DNA of 64,000 nt from Bacteroides pyogenes (GCF_014196225.1 NZ_JACIDI010000003.1:1-64000); one strand, 5' to 3'. Shown: positions 39,142 to 48,584, counted from the first letter of the stretch. Numbers and translations: made by a program. The notes: generated from the letters alone by a model not told the origin.

Positions 39142-40572
39142 ATGATTACCGAAGATTTGCAAAAGTTATATCAAACATACACGGGCGCGTCTGCCGAAAC
39201 CATCACCGAGTTGCCCTCGTCCGGCTCCAACCGTCGCTACTTCCGCCTGAAAGGCGACCGTACGCTGATCGGGGTTTATGGAACCTCTATCGAAGAGAAC
39301 GACTCTTTTCTGTATATGGCAGACCATTTTCGTAAGGCGGGCATCCCTGTCCCTGAGGTCTATTGCATGTCGGACGACAAGTTCTGCTATCTGCAAGAAG
39401 ACTTGGGCGATGTGTTGCTTTTCAACGCTATCGAAAAAGGGCGTCTGACCAGTGTTTTCTCCGAAGAAGAGAAAGAAATGCTGCGTAAAACCGTTCGCCT
39501 CCTTCCTGTCATCCAGTTTGTCGGGGCCGATGGTTTCGACTTTTCCCGTTGCTATCCTCAGCCGGAATTCAACCAACGTTCCATTCTGTGGGATTTGAAT
39601 TATTTCAAATACTGTTTCCTCAAGGCTACCGGGATGGAGTTTCAGGAAGACAGGCTCGAAGACGACTTTCAGAAGATGAGCGATGTGCTGTTGCGCAGTT
39701 CTTCCGCCACATTCATGTATCGCGACTTTCAAAGCCGAAACGTGATGTTGAGGGAAGGAGAGCCTTGGCTCATCGACTTTCAGGGAGGGCGCAAAGGGCC
39801 GTTTTATTATGATGTAGCCTCTTTTTTGTGGCAGGCCAAGGCACGTTATCCCGAAAGTCTCCGTCGTGAATTGTTGGAAGAATATCTGGAAGCGCTGCGT
39901 AAATATAAACCGATCGATGAGGCCTATTTTTACAGTCAGCTCCGTCATTTTGTCCTTTTCCGTACATTGCAGGTGTTGGGAGCTTACGGCTTTAGAGGGT
40001 ATTTCGAGAAGAAGCCCCACTTTATTCAGAGTGTGCCATACGCTATCGAGAATTTGCGGGAACTGTTGAAAGAGGAGTATCCCGAATATCCTTACCTTTG
40101 CCGGGTGCTTAGGGAACTGACCTGGCTGAAACAGTTTACCGATGATTTAAAGAAACGCCAGCTTACGGTAAGAGTGATGAGCTTTGCTTACAAAAAGGGG
40201 ATTCCGAACGATCCCACAGGCAACGGCGGAGGCTTTGTGTTCGATTGTCGCGCGGTGAACAATCCCGGCAAGTATGAACGCTACAAACCGTTTACCGGTT
40301 TGGACGAGCCTGTTATCCGCTTTCTCGAAGAAGACGGAGAGATTGTCGGCTTCCTCGAACACGCTTGTGCACTGGTCGACGCTTCGGTAAAACGCTACAT
40401 GGAGCGCGGATTTACACATCTTTCCATTTGCTTCGGTTGCACGGGCGGACAGCACCGTTCTGTATATTCTGCCCAACATTTGGCGGAACATCTGAACCGT
40501 AAATTCGGGGTGAAGGTGGAACTGATGCATCGTGAGCAGAATATAGAACAAACTTTTGAAGCCGCCGTCTGA
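39142..40572 (+). CDS. Sugar/aminoglycoside-type kinase fused to a RapZ C-terminal domain
   Basis: 476 residues. The first about 325 form an APH-type phosphotransferase like AmgK, with the Brenner motif in MYRDFQSRNVM (about 198-208) and IDFQGGRKGPFYYD. Residues about 340-476 match the C-terminal domain of RapZ: SFAYKKGIPND, VFDCRAVNNPG, TGLDEPVIRFLE and GCTGGQHRSVYSAQHLAEHL (given in part). AmgK phosphorylates the anomeric carbon of MurNAc and GlcNAc. The RapZ C-domain binds GlcN6P in E. coli. A MurU-like gene starts 2 bases after the stop. Together they suggest peptidoglycan sugar salvage with possible built-in amino-sugar sensing. Confidence 0.88.
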   Translation: MITEDLQKLYQTYTGASAETITELPSSGSNRRYFRLKGDRTLIGVYGTSIEENDSFLYMADHFRKAGIPVPEVYCMSDDKFCYLQEDLGDVLLFNAIEKGRLTSVFSEEEKEMLRKTVRLLPVIQFVGADGFDFSRCYPQPEFNQRSILWDLNYFKYCFLKATGMEFQEDRLEDDFQKMSDVLLRSSSATFMYRDFQSRNVMLREGEPWLIDFQGGRKGPFYYDVASFLWQAKARYPESLRRELLEEYLEALRKYKPIDEAYFYSQLRHFVLFRTLQVLGAYGFRGYFEKKPHFIQSVPYAIENLRELLKEEYPEYPYLCRVLRELTWLKQFTDDLKKRQLTVRVMSFAYKKGIPNDPTGNGGGFVFDCRAVNNPGKYERYKPFTGLDEPVIRFLEEDGEIVGFLEHACALVDASVKRYMERGFTHLSICFGCTGGQHRSVYSAQHLAEHLNRKFGVKVELMHREQNIEQTFEAAV

Positions 40573-40574
40573 TT

Positions 40575-41309
40575 ATGAAAGCCATGATTTTTGCCGCCGG
40601 CATGGGAACGCGGCTTAAACCGCTCACGAATACGATGCCCAAGGCGCTTGTTCCTGTTGCCGGTCGCCCTATGCTCGAACATGTTATCTTAAAACTGAAA
40701 GCGGCGGGTTTTACCGAACAAGTTGTGAATATCCATCATTTCGGCGAACAAATTATAGACTTTCTTCGTGCCAACAGGAATTTCGGTATCACCATCCATA
40801 TATCCGACGAACGGGATTTCTTGCTCGATACGGGTGGAGGAATCAAGAAAGCGCGCCGTTTCTTCGGACATTCCGATGAACCGTTTCTGGTTCATAATGT
40901 AGATATTCTGTCGGATATCGATTTGCAGGAACTTTACGGCTTTCATCTGAAGCATGGAGGAGAGGCCACTTTGCTTGCCAGCAGCCGCAAAACATCCCGT
41001 TATCTGCTTTTCGATGCTGAAGACCGTCTCTGTGGCTGGACAAACAAAAACACCGGCGAATTGAAGCCGGAGGGAATCTGTTATGATTCCGGCATATATC
41101 GGGAGTACGCTTTCAGCGGCATTCATATCCTTTCCCCTTCTGTCTTTTCACTGATGGATGATCCTCGTTGGGAAGGGAAGTTTTCAATCATAGACTTCTA
41201 TCTTTCTACTTGTCGGCAGGCTGATTATCGGGGTTGCTTGATGAATAATCTGCGGCTGTTGGATATCGGTAAACCGGAAACTTTATTGCAGGCTGAAAGT
41301 TTTATGTAA
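40575..41309 (+). CDS. MurU-like sugar-1-phosphate nucleotidyltransferase
   Basis: 244 residues of the NTP-transferase fold. The start MKAMIFAAGMGTRLKPLT is the nucleotide-binding signature, with PKALVPVAGRPML, LLDTGGGIKKA and VHNVDILSDID for metal and sugar binding. Family knowledge: MurU makes UDP-MurNAc from MurNAc-1-phosphate, and AmgK makes that substrate. Direct adjacency to the kinase (2-base gap) supports this pathway. A mannose- or heptose-1-phosphate role cannot be excluded. Confidence 0.85.
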   Translation: MKAMIFAAGMGTRLKPLTNTMPKALVPVAGRPMLEHVILKLKAAGFTEQVVNIHHFGEQIIDFLRANRNFGITIHISDERDFLLDTGGGIKKARRFFGHSDEPFLVHNVDILSDIDLQELYGFHLKHGGEATLLASSRKTSRYLLFDAEDRLCGWTNKNTGELKPEGICYDSGIYREYAFSGIHILSPSVFSLMDDPRWEGKFSIIDFYLSTCRQADYRGCLMNNLRLLDIGKPETLLQAESFM

Positions 41310-41353
41310 TTTTATCTCCAAAACCCATATAGAGACGGTCTTTACCTAAACGT

Positions 41354-41917
41354 TCAGAGATTGTGTACCAACTCCAATGTGTGTAAATCATAGATTTGAA
41401 TCTCACTTTGATCGGTCTTATCATACTTCTTATTGTTGTTCGTGTCTTTATATCCAACAATAACAGCCCTTCCGGTTTCCTTGTTTACAGTCCAATTTCT
41501 GACAAAGAAGTTATCATCCGTTAGTTGTTTCTTCTTTTTTCCATCGGTTGATAAAGCTATTATTTGCATAGGGTCATTCCATCCTATACCTTTTTTCCCG
41601 TCTAAATCGACGGTTTTGGTCGGAATGAGAATTAAATTAATTCCCAAGCTGTCTATTTTGACCTGAATAGCTTCTCCAATATAGGCTTTCTTATCAAAAA
41701 TGACATGGTGCGAATCCCCATTCTTCGTATTGATAAAAAGCAGAGATTTCTCGGTAACTTTCGGTAGTTTCCCCTGTTCTTCAACTCTCGCAACGACATA
41801 CTCCGTTCCTTGTATCTCGGTCAGCTTATCAAAATGAATATGACTGTATTTGTTCTGTCCATACATCAGGCTGCTTAAGCTAAAAAATAGAACAACAGGA
41901 AGTAGCTTCATCTTCAT
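41354..41917 (-). CDS. Secreted protein of unknown function
   Basis: 187 residues with a signal peptide (residues 1-20, ends LMYGQ). The mature part is predicted beta-rich, with an acidic Asn/Asp/Lys loop (DTNNNKKYDKTDQ) near 160 that may bind calcium. WNDPMQIIALSTDG and QIYDLHTLELVHN suggest a beta-propeller-like or reporter-type fold, but no family is recognised. It stands alone between the MurU-like gene and the fucosidase. Confidence 0.75.
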   Translation of the reverse strand: MKMKLLPVVLFFSLSSLMYGQNKYSHIHFDKLTEIQGTEYVVARVEEQGKLPKVTEKSLLFINTKNGDSHHVIFDKKAYIGEAIQVKIDSLGINLILIPTKTVDLDGKKGIGWNDPMQIIALSTDGKKKKQLTDDNFFVRNWTVNKETGRAVIVGYKDTNNNKKYDKTDQSEIQIYDLHTLELVHNL

Positions 41918-42089
41918 TATTGTTTATATTTACTAAAAATATGATTATCAGAAATAAAAATAAGATGATAATAGGAGAAGCCGAAAGCGCCTATACCTAA
42001 CATTCTACTTTGCGAAGATTTAACCGTAGCGAAGGAATTCTTGCGTAAGCAGCTTCCGGACAACTCATTCCCTTTTCACTTGCCTTCAT

Positions 42090-43907
42090 CTACTGCGCCA
42101 ATGTCACTCCGACTTCATTCATCTCTACCTTGGCAGGCATAGCATCGGGCGAAATGGCTTGCAAACGGATGAAACGCGCCTTTACATTCTTGCCGAAAGC
42201 AACTGTTTGCGGTAGCGGATTGTGCATAATATTGCTAAACTCTCCGCTCGTAGGAACTTCCGTCCAACTGCTTCCATCCACGCTCACATAGAATTTATAC
42301 CGGAAAGCCATCGTCGGTTTTGCCTCCGCATTCGAAGGAGCGTATGTAAAAGCGGCGAGAGCTACAATCTTTCCCAAGTCGATTGTCAATGGCGAGTCGG
42401 TAATCTTTTTCCATTCCGCACGCGGTAAGTTGTTCCACTCCTCACGTTTAGCCGCCTCTTCCAACGGTGCGGCATAGAAAGCCCCTACTTGCTCGATGTG
42501 TGCAGTCAAACGGCATTCCGGTATTTTCACACGCAATTTAGTTGCCGTTACTTCCGGAAAACGAAGCAGACGCTTGTAGCCTATCGTCGTACCTCTACCG
42601 ACTTCTTTCCATCCGTCTTCAGTCAACGCTTCTACAGTAAAGGCTTCCACACGCTGCCCTTTGGCAATATCCTCCTGAAGCATCACTACATTGATTTTTG
42701 ATCCCGATTTTAAAGAGTAAACCGCTTCACTGCCGGGCTCGGCATTCCAATAGCGGTTGCCTTTCTTCACCCGATTGTCGGCAAACACTTTGTCCCGATA
42801 AGCGGCAAATTCCTTCAATCGGTGCACATCCGTCTCATGAATCAATCCGCGACGGTCGGGCGGTATATTCAGCAAAAGCACAGAGTTGTAGCCCACCGAC
42901 TGAAAATAAATATCGTTCAACTGCTTTAGCGACTTCACCTTATTATCTTCTTCGGCATGGTAGAACCATCCCGGGCGAATGGACACGTCGACCTCCGAAG
43001 GATACCAGAACAACTCGGTGGCTTTTTCAAGCATAGCGCGGCTTCCAAGATCTTTCGCCTGACTGAAAACGCCCAATCGTTTGTTGCTTTCTTCCGAACG
43101 GGCATACACACCGGGAGCCAGTACTGTGGCGCTCCACTCCGTCTCACGTCCCAGTCCTCTTTCATTACCTACCCAGCGCACATCATCGCCCATGATCGCC
43201 ATTACGGCTTTCGGTTGCAAACGCTGGATGGTTCTGTAAAAAGCGTCCCAATCATAGATCTGCTTCTTGCCGTTCGGTCCTTCGCCGTTGGCTCCGTCGA
43301 ACCAAACCTCGTGCACTTCGCCGTAATTGGTAAGCAACTCCGTCAGTTGCCGGATAAAGAATTCGTTGTATCGGGGGGAGTCGCCGTAACATTCCGCGTT
43401 CCGGTCCCACGGCGAAAGGTAGACCCCGAACTTCATTCCATATTTATCGCAAGCCGCACGAAGTTCTTTCACAACGTCTCCCTTGCCGTCACGCCAAGGC
43501 GATGAAGCTACGGAGTGACGGGTCGTTGCGGTGGGCCAAAGGCAGAAACCATCATGATGTTTCGCTGTAAGAATTACCATTTTAAACCCCGATTCTTTCA
43601 GGCTGCGCACCCATTGTTCCGCATCCAGTTCGGAAGGATTGAAAAGTGCCGGATCTTCTTTCCCGTTTCCCCATTCACGTCCTGTAAAGGTATTGATACC
43701 GAAGTGCAGGAAAGCCGTCAGTTCCAGACGTTGCCAGGCAAGCTGCTGAGAGGTGGGAATAAGGCGGGCAGCTATGTCTACTTTTTGTTGAAGTGTGGCC
43801 CCTGCCGGAAATTCTACGTGTTTTACGAAGTAATTTTCTTTCTTTTGAGCTTGTGCGATCCATGATACAGCACTTAACAGAAAGAGAGCGATGAGTAGTT
43901 TTTTCAT
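42090..43907 (-). CDS. GH29 alpha-L-fucosidase with C-terminal discoidin-like domain
   Basis: 605 residues. A signal peptide (1-20, ends AQAQ) precedes a GH29 barrel (about 25-350) with HFGINTFTGREWGNG, TAKHHDGFCLWPT and the nucleophile Asp in HEVWFDGANGEG. The C-terminal part (about 480-600) contains an F5/8 type C (CBM32-like) fold with FYVSVDGSSWTEV and VKARFIRLQAIS. Family knowledge: it removes fucose from mucin, milk or Lewis-type glycans. Its signal places it in the periplasm or envelope. It lacks a neighbouring SusC/D pair. Confidence 0.95.
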   Translation of the reverse strand: MKKLLIALFLLSAVSWIAQAQKKENYFVKHVEFPAGATLQQKVDIAARLIPTSQQLAWQRLELTAFLHFGINTFTGREWGNGKEDPALFNPSELDAEQWVRSLKESGFKMVILTAKHHDGFCLWPTATTRHSVASSPWRDGKGDVVKELRAACDKYGMKFGVYLSPWDRNAECYGDSPRYNEFFIRQLTELLTNYGEVHEVWFDGANGEGPNGKKQIYDWDAFYRTIQRLQPKAVMAIMGDDVRWVGNERGLGRETEWSATVLAPGVYARSEESNKRLGVFSQAKDLGSRAMLEKATELFWYPSEVDVSIRPGWFYHAEEDNKVKSLKQLNDIYFQSVGYNSVLLLNIPPDRRGLIHETDVHRLKEFAAYRDKVFADNRVKKGNRYWNAEPGSEAVYSLKSGSKINVVMLQEDIAKGQRVEAFTVEALTEDGWKEVGRGTTIGYKRLLRFPEVTATKLRVKIPECRLTAHIEQVGAFYAAPLEEAAKREEWNNLPRAEWKKITDSPLTIDLGKIVALAAFTYAPSNAEAKPTMAFRYKFYVSVDGSSWTEVPTSGEFSNIMHNPLPQTVAFGKNVKARFIRLQAISPDAMPAKVEMNEVGVTLAQ

Positions 43908-43997
43908 GATTCTATTTTTATTTGGTTTTACTGATGCCGCAAATATAAAACTTTTATTTACATGGTGAAGGGAAGAGCTACTTGATTTTTTCTTTTT

Positions 43998-44425
43998 ACA
44001 GCTTTTATTTGCTCCATTCGCAGCTTTCGTCTGCTTCGTTTACAACTTGCACTTGCTTCGTTTACAGCCTCCGTTTGGATGATTTACAGCTTGCACTTGC
44101 CTCATTTGCAGTCTCCGTTTGCCTGACTTACGACTTGCACTTGCCTGATTTACAGTTTGCACTTGCTTCATTTACGGCTTCCATCTGCTTCGTTTACAGC
44201 TTGCATTTGCTTCATTTACAGTCTCCGTTTGCCTGACTTACAGCTTGCATTTGCTTCATTTACAGTCTCCGTTTGCCTGACTTACAGCTTGCACTTGCCT
44301 CATTTGCAGCCTTCATTTACCTGATTTACAGCTTTCACTTGCCTCATTTGCAGTCTCTGTTTGCCTGATTTACAGCTTGCACTTACTTCATTTACAGCTT
44401 GTATTTGCGTCACTTATAGCTTTAG
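43998..44425. repeat. Tandem array B, 22-bp period, about 19 units
   Basis: Units alternate between TTTACAGCTTGCACTTGCCT plus CA, and TTTACAGTCTCCGTTTGCCT plus GA. Unit starts at 44061, 44083, 44105 and 44127 step by exactly 22. The array lies in the 739-base gap upstream of the fucosidase gene and downstream of the EEP hydrolase. The rest of the gap shows no gene. There are no unique spacers. Confidence 0.9.
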
Positions 44426-44646
44426 CAAGTTTCTTTTAGGACTTCTTTACGTATCACTTATAGCTTCTTTCACGGCTTCTTTGCAGGTGTATTTTTCTCT
44501 CGTCCAGTCCTTTTCAAACGCTATACCAACCGTTATGCAAATAGCCCGAAGATATGCTAAAGCTCAAATGAATTCGATGTTTTTCAGAGCAGACGTATTA
44601 GCTTGGACATACCGCCTTCCACATGTAGCCGGAGATTGATTGCGAA

Positions 44647-45786
44647 TCAATCCCGAAGAATAAGTTCGAAGTCGGCAAAAACAGGAAGATGGTCGCTGAT
44701 GCCACCCTGATATTTCACCCCTTTGTAGGTGCGGTAGGGTTCTTTCCCACCGTACTTCTCGTCTTTTATCAGCAGAAAAGGAAGACGGGCAACATCCGCT
44801 TTCTCCTCGCTTGTGTGGAAATCGGCAGAGGAGTTGAGTAGCCTTCCCGACACGATGATGTGGTCGAGCAATCCCCACTTGCCTTGATGTTTGTAAGAAC
44901 CGAAGTCCCGCGATTTTGCTTTACGTGCCAGCAGGTGGTACAGCTTGAGTGGAGAGGGAAGAGTGCCGGATGTGTTATCCGTTCCAAGCGGAGGGGCTTG
45001 GGCATCTAATATAAGCCGGATCGACTTGTCGGTAGGGTAGTCGTTGAAGTCCCCCATGATTATGAGTTGGGGATGTTGGCGTGCGCGCAGAATGCTGTCG
45101 GCTTCTTTTCGCAATCTCCGGGCGACCTGAAGCCGGTAGGATTCGGACTCTTTGACTCCTCCCGAACGGGACGGAAAATGTGCGATGAGCAGATCCAACG
45201 TGTCGTTCGTCAACACCAAACCGGAAACATGCAATATGTCTCTTGTCGGCTGATAGCCTTTGGAAGGCGGTACGGTGATGGCGCGTGAAGCAAGCAGTTT
45301 GAACCTGTCCCGCTGATAGAGCAGGGCTACATCAATGCCTCGTGCATCGGGCGATTGGGTCATTACGTAACGATACCCCGACTTCCTTAGCGGAGAGCGC
45401 CGGGTCAGGTCGCGCAGTACCGTGTCGTTCTCCACTTCGCAGAGAGCGACCAATGCCGGCGGATTCCATTGCCCGACAGCTGTTATCGTACGGGCTACGT
45501 CCGTCAGTTTCTTCTTGTATCTTCCGTAGTGCCATCTCCGAAGCGCGTCGGGCAGAAACTCACGGTCGTTCTTCATCATGTCATGGCGGGTGTCGAAAAG
45601 ATTCTCCACATTCCAACTCATCACCCGGAAGGGAATTTTGATTTGTCCTTTCAGCGGCAGGGAAAGACAACAGCATGCGATAAAAAAGAAAGAAAGAGCG
45701 CGCGGAAAGTCTGCTTTTAACGATTTTACCCTGTGGCGGATAACCGTAGCAAGGGTAAATTTGGTGTTAAAGAACCTTCCGGACAC
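44647..45786 (-). CDS. Endonuclease/exonuclease/phosphatase-family secreted hydrolase
   Basis: 379 residues. A long positively charged N-terminus precedes a hydrophobic export signal (ALSFFFIACCCLSLPL, about 30-45); a shorter start is possible. The EEP fold is shown by MSWNVENLFDTRHD, LCEVEND, GDFNDYPTD and a C-terminal SDHLPVFADFEL. Family knowledge: members cut phosphodiester bonds in DNA, RNA or lipids. A secreted form may scavenge nucleic acids or sphingomyelin-like lipids. The exact substrate is unknown. Confidence 0.88.
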   Translation of the reverse strand: MSGRFFNTKFTLATVIRHRVKSLKADFPRALSFFFIACCCLSLPLKGQIKIPFRVMSWNVENLFDTRHDMMKNDREFLPDALRRWHYGRYKKKLTDVARTITAVGQWNPPALVALCEVENDTVLRDLTRRSPLRKSGYRYVMTQSPDARGIDVALLYQRDRFKLLASRAITVPPSKGYQPTRDILHVSGLVLTNDTLDLLIAHFPSRSGGVKESESYRLQVARRLRKEADSILRARQHPQLIIMGDFNDYPTDKSIRLILDAQAPPLGTDNTSGTLPSPLKLYHLLARKAKSRDFGSYKHQGKWGLLDHIIVSGRLLNSSADFHTSEEKADVARLPFLLIKDEKYGGKEPYRTYKGVKYQGGISDHLPVFADFELILRD

Positions 45787-45819
45787 TCTCTCTCTTTTTG
45801 ATGATTGCTCTCTGCTTAC

Positions 45820-47280
45820 TTATTTCTTAGCGGGAACATTGGCCAGAATATCCAGCAAGTGTTTCCAGAATTTCTCTACCGACGGAATGTGCAACCGCTC
45901 ATCGGGAGAGTGTACTCCGGTCATTGTCGGGCCGAAAGAAACCATGTCCAGCGTAGGATATTTGTCGAGGAACAGTCCGCATTCCAGTCCGGCATGGATG
46001 GCTTTTACTTTCGCTTCCTCTCCGAACAGGCGTTTGTACGATTCGGCTGCCACCTGAAGGATGGCAGAGTGCGGATTGGGTTTCCACCCCGGATATCCGT
46101 CGCCGAAAGTTACTTTGGCTCCCGCCAGCCGGAAAGTGGCGCGTACGGTATTCGCCATATCGTCGCGTGCCGAGAGAATAGAGCTGCGTTGACTCGTTTC
46201 GATGCGGATCGTGTGGTCGGGTTTCATTTTGACGGAAGCCAGATTGGTAGAAGTTTCCACCAGTCCCGGAATATCCTGACTCATGGCGTATACGCCGTGA
46301 TGTACCGCATAAAGAGCTTTCAGCAAGCGGGCGGTAGTGTCTTGGTCGATAGCTGTTTGACGGGGAGCCTCCGATTCCAACAACAGTTTCAAGTCGGGTT
46401 CCGTCACCGCCAGTTCGTTTTCCACTTCGCTCGTGAAAAGATTCAGTTCCGTACGTACGTCGTGCTTGGCGCCTTCCGGAACGGCACAGATGGCGTATGC
46501 TTCGCGCGGGATGGCGTTTCGCAGGTTGCCTCCGTTGATTTCGCAAAGGTAGAAATCATGCTTTTCGCTTACACGCGTCAGGAAGCGGTTCAGTATCTTG
46601 TTGGCATTTCCTCTTCCCAAATGAATGTCTCCTCCGGAGTGACCGCCTTTGAGACCTTTCACTTCTACTTTGAAAAAGAAGTATCCGGCGGGAACCTCCA
46701 CTTCCTTATAGGTGAATTCCGCTACGGAGTCGATGCCTCCTGCGCAACCGATGAAGAGTTCTCCTTCATCTTCCGAATCCAGATTCAACAGGATATCGCC
46801 GCTCAGGAAACCCTCTTTCAGAGCGAAGGCGCCGGTCAGTCCGGTTTCTTCGTCTACCGTAAACAAGCATTCCAACGGGCCATGCTCGATGCTGTCGTCT
46901 GCCAGAACAGCCAGCTCCGTAGCCACACCGATACCGTTGTCGGCACCCAGCGTCGTTCCTTTGGCTTTCAGCCATTCTCCGTCTATCTCCGTTTCAATGG
47001 GGTCGGTCAGGAAATCGTGTTCCACATTATTGTTCTTCTCGCATACCATGTCGACATGCGATTGCATAATGACTGTTTGCAAATGCTCTTTCCCCGGAGT
47101 GGCAGGCTTTTTAATCAGCACATTGCCCGCTTCGTCTACCTTGGTTTCAAGGTTGTGTTTCACTCCGAACGCCTTCAGGTAGGCGATCATTCTTTCTTCC
47201 TTCTTCGAAGGACGCGGCACTTGGCAAATCTCTTCAAAGTACTTGAATATGCCGGCCGGCTTTAATTCTTTTTTTTCCAT
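45820..47280 (-). CDS. pepD: Aminoacyl-histidine dipeptidase
   Basis: 486 residues, typical for the PepD branch of the M20 family. Visible metal and catalytic sites are VIMQSHVDMVCEKN, GADNGIGVA, DEETGLTGA, GGHSGGDI and the C-terminal HAGLECGLF. It hydrolyses Xaa-His dipeptides in the cytosol. No signal peptide is present. The N-terminus (MEKKELKPAGIFKYFEEI) is that of the family, so the start is secure. Confidence 0.96.
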   Translation of the reverse strand: MEKKELKPAGIFKYFEEICQVPRPSKKEERMIAYLKAFGVKHNLETKVDEAGNVLIKKPATPGKEHLQTVIMQSHVDMVCEKNNNVEHDFLTDPIETEIDGEWLKAKGTTLGADNGIGVATELAVLADDSIEHGPLECLFTVDEETGLTGAFALKEGFLSGDILLNLDSEDEGELFIGCAGGIDSVAEFTYKEVEVPAGYFFFKVEVKGLKGGHSGGDIHLGRGNANKILNRFLTRVSEKHDFYLCEINGGNLRNAIPREAYAICAVPEGAKHDVRTELNLFTSEVENELAVTEPDLKLLLESEAPRQTAIDQDTTARLLKALYAVHHGVYAMSQDIPGLVETSTNLASVKMKPDHTIRIETSQRSSILSARDDMANTVRATFRLAGAKVTFGDGYPGWKPNPHSAILQVAAESYKRLFGEEAKVKAIHAGLECGLFLDKYPTLDMVSFGPTMTGVHSPDERLHIPSVEKFWKHLLDILANVPAKK

Positions 47281-47384
47281 GCAGTTTTCTTTTATCTATA
47301 GCCACAGGGAGCTTTTCGGCTTTCTCCTATTGCTAAATATGGTTAATTTGATTGACTTATCTGAACTGATTTATCTTTAAAGTC

Positions 47385-47392
47385 TATCTTTG
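47385..47392 (+). promoter_or_regulatory. -7 element upstream of the 77-residue gene
   Basis: TATCTTTG matches TAnnTTTG, 21 bases before the start codon. The -33 is not clear. Confidence 0.5.
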
Positions 47393-47412
47393 CATTCACA
47401 AAATTAATAGAA

Positions 47413-47646
47413 ATGCTTGAGACTATACTGATAACTTTGTTAATAGTTGCTATTTCCCTGCTTTTGCTGGGAGTGAAAGTCTTTTTTACGAAGAACGGTA
47501 GGTTTCCCAACGGGCATGTGAGCGGCAACAAGGCTTTGCGTAAGGAGGGAGTGGGCTGTGCACAATCGCAAGATCGTGAGGCACGAACAAAGCCGCGCTT
47601 TTCTATTGATGAGTTGGAAAAGACCTTGAACGATAGTATGAACTAA
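47413..47646 (+). CDS. Small single-TM protein, unknown function
   Basis: 77 residues: one membrane helix (ILITLLIVAISLLLLGVKVFF, given in part, residues 5-25) then FTKNGRFPNGHVSGNKALRK, and a polar tail. The segment FPNGHVSGNKALR recurs in many small Bacteroidetes membrane proteins. No function is known. It is 28 bases upstream of the Skp-like gene and probably cotranscribed. Confidence 0.75.
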   Translation: MLETILITLLIVAISLLLLGVKVFFTKNGRFPNGHVSGNKALRKEGVGCAQSQDREARTKPRFSIDELEKTLNDSMN

Positions 47647-47674
47647 TTAATTAAAAACAATATTTTACACAGTT

Positions 47675-48280
47675 ATGAATAGAATGAACTACCTCATGAA
47701 CGGTTTGGCTGCTCTTGCGTTTATCGTTTTATTTTCACAATGTGCCGGCAAAGCAGGCGATCAGGCCTCAGATGCTCCGGCTCAGTCTGCTACCGGTCTT
47801 TCGGGAATGAAGATTGCTTATGTAGAAGTGGATAGCTTGCTGGCTAAATACAATTTCTGTATCGACCTGAATGAAGCGATGGTTAAGAAGAGCGAAAACG
47901 TTCGTTTGACCCTGAACCAGAAAGCGAATGCATTGGCACAGGCCAAACAGGAGTTCCAAAAGAAATATGAGAATAACGCTTTCCTTTCGCAGGAAAGGGC
48001 GCAGCAGGAATACAACCGTCTGGCTAAAATGGAGCAGGACTTGCAGGAATTGAGCAACAAACTTCAATCGGGTCTGATGGAGGAGAACAATAAGAACAGT
48101 CTGCAATTCCGCGACTCTATCAACGCATTTCTGAAAGAATACAACAAAACTCGCGGATACAGCCTGATTTTCAGCAATACAGGTTTCGACAACCTGCTAT
48201 ATGCCGATAGCGCTTTCAACATTACTCAGGAAATTGTAGACGGATTGAACGCAAGATATTCATCGCCCGCCAAGAAATAA
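47675..48280 (+). CDS. OmpH/Skp-family periplasmic chaperone-like lipoprotein
   Basis: 201 residues. A lipoprotein signal ends LFSQCAGK. The mature part has the Skp pattern: a small beta start (MKIAYVEVDSLLAKYNF) and long coiled-coil helices (about 70-150, QAKQEFQKKYENNAF and QQEYNRLAKMEQDLQEL), then YSLIFSNTGFDNLLYAD. Family knowledge: Skp holds unfolded outer-membrane proteins in the periplasm. The lipid anchor is a variation common in Bacteroidetes. Confidence 0.9.
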   Translation: MNRMNYLMNGLAALAFIVLFSQCAGKAGDQASDAPAQSATGLSGMKIAYVEVDSLLAKYNFCIDLNEAMVKKSENVRLTLNQKANALAQAKQEFQKKYENNAFLSQERAQQEYNRLAKMEQDLQELSNKLQSGLMEENNKNSLQFRDSINAFLKEYNKTRGYSLIFSNTGFDNLLYADSAFNITQEIVDGLNARYSSPAKK

Positions 48281-48423
48281 GAAGCGGATTAGAAACGTTT
48301 TTTTTACAATAACATGGAGCTGGCTCAAGAAAATGAGGCAGCTCTAATTGTATCTGTAAGTCGGAATATCGTTTATCCGCTTATTATAGAGGCATCATTC
48401 ACCGGGTATATATACCTCGTGCG

Positions 48424-48584
48424 GTGAGTATATATGGTCATGGGTGGTGAGTATATATGGTCATGGGTGATGAGTATATATGGTCATGGGTGATGAGTAT
48501 ATATGGTCATGGGTGATGAGTATATATGGTCATGGGTGATGAGTATATATAGTCATGGGTGATGGGTATATATGGTTAATACAG
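48424..48584. repeat. Tandem array C, 23-bp period, seven units
   Basis: Units are GAGTATATATGGTCATGGGT plus GAT, with starts at 48426, 48449, 48472 and onward every 23 bases. The copies are nearly identical, unlike arrays A and B. The array fills most of the 398-base gap between the Skp-like gene and a convergent membrane-protein gene. No coding frame or spacer is present. Confidence 0.92.

Noticed and set aside
43982..44236. An 84-codon plus-strand frame through array B
   Set aside because: It is a product of the repeat sequence. The frame has no promoter, no family and the same out-of-frame periodicity.
45805..47265. A 486-codon plus-strand frame antisense to pepD
   Set aside because: The minus-strand frame encodes an unmistakable M20 peptidase. 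The antisense frame is a codon-bias shadow.
48317..48343. Hairpin after the Skp-like gene as its terminator
   Set aside because: The stem has a G-G mismatch and no T run follows on the plus strand, so the support is too weak.
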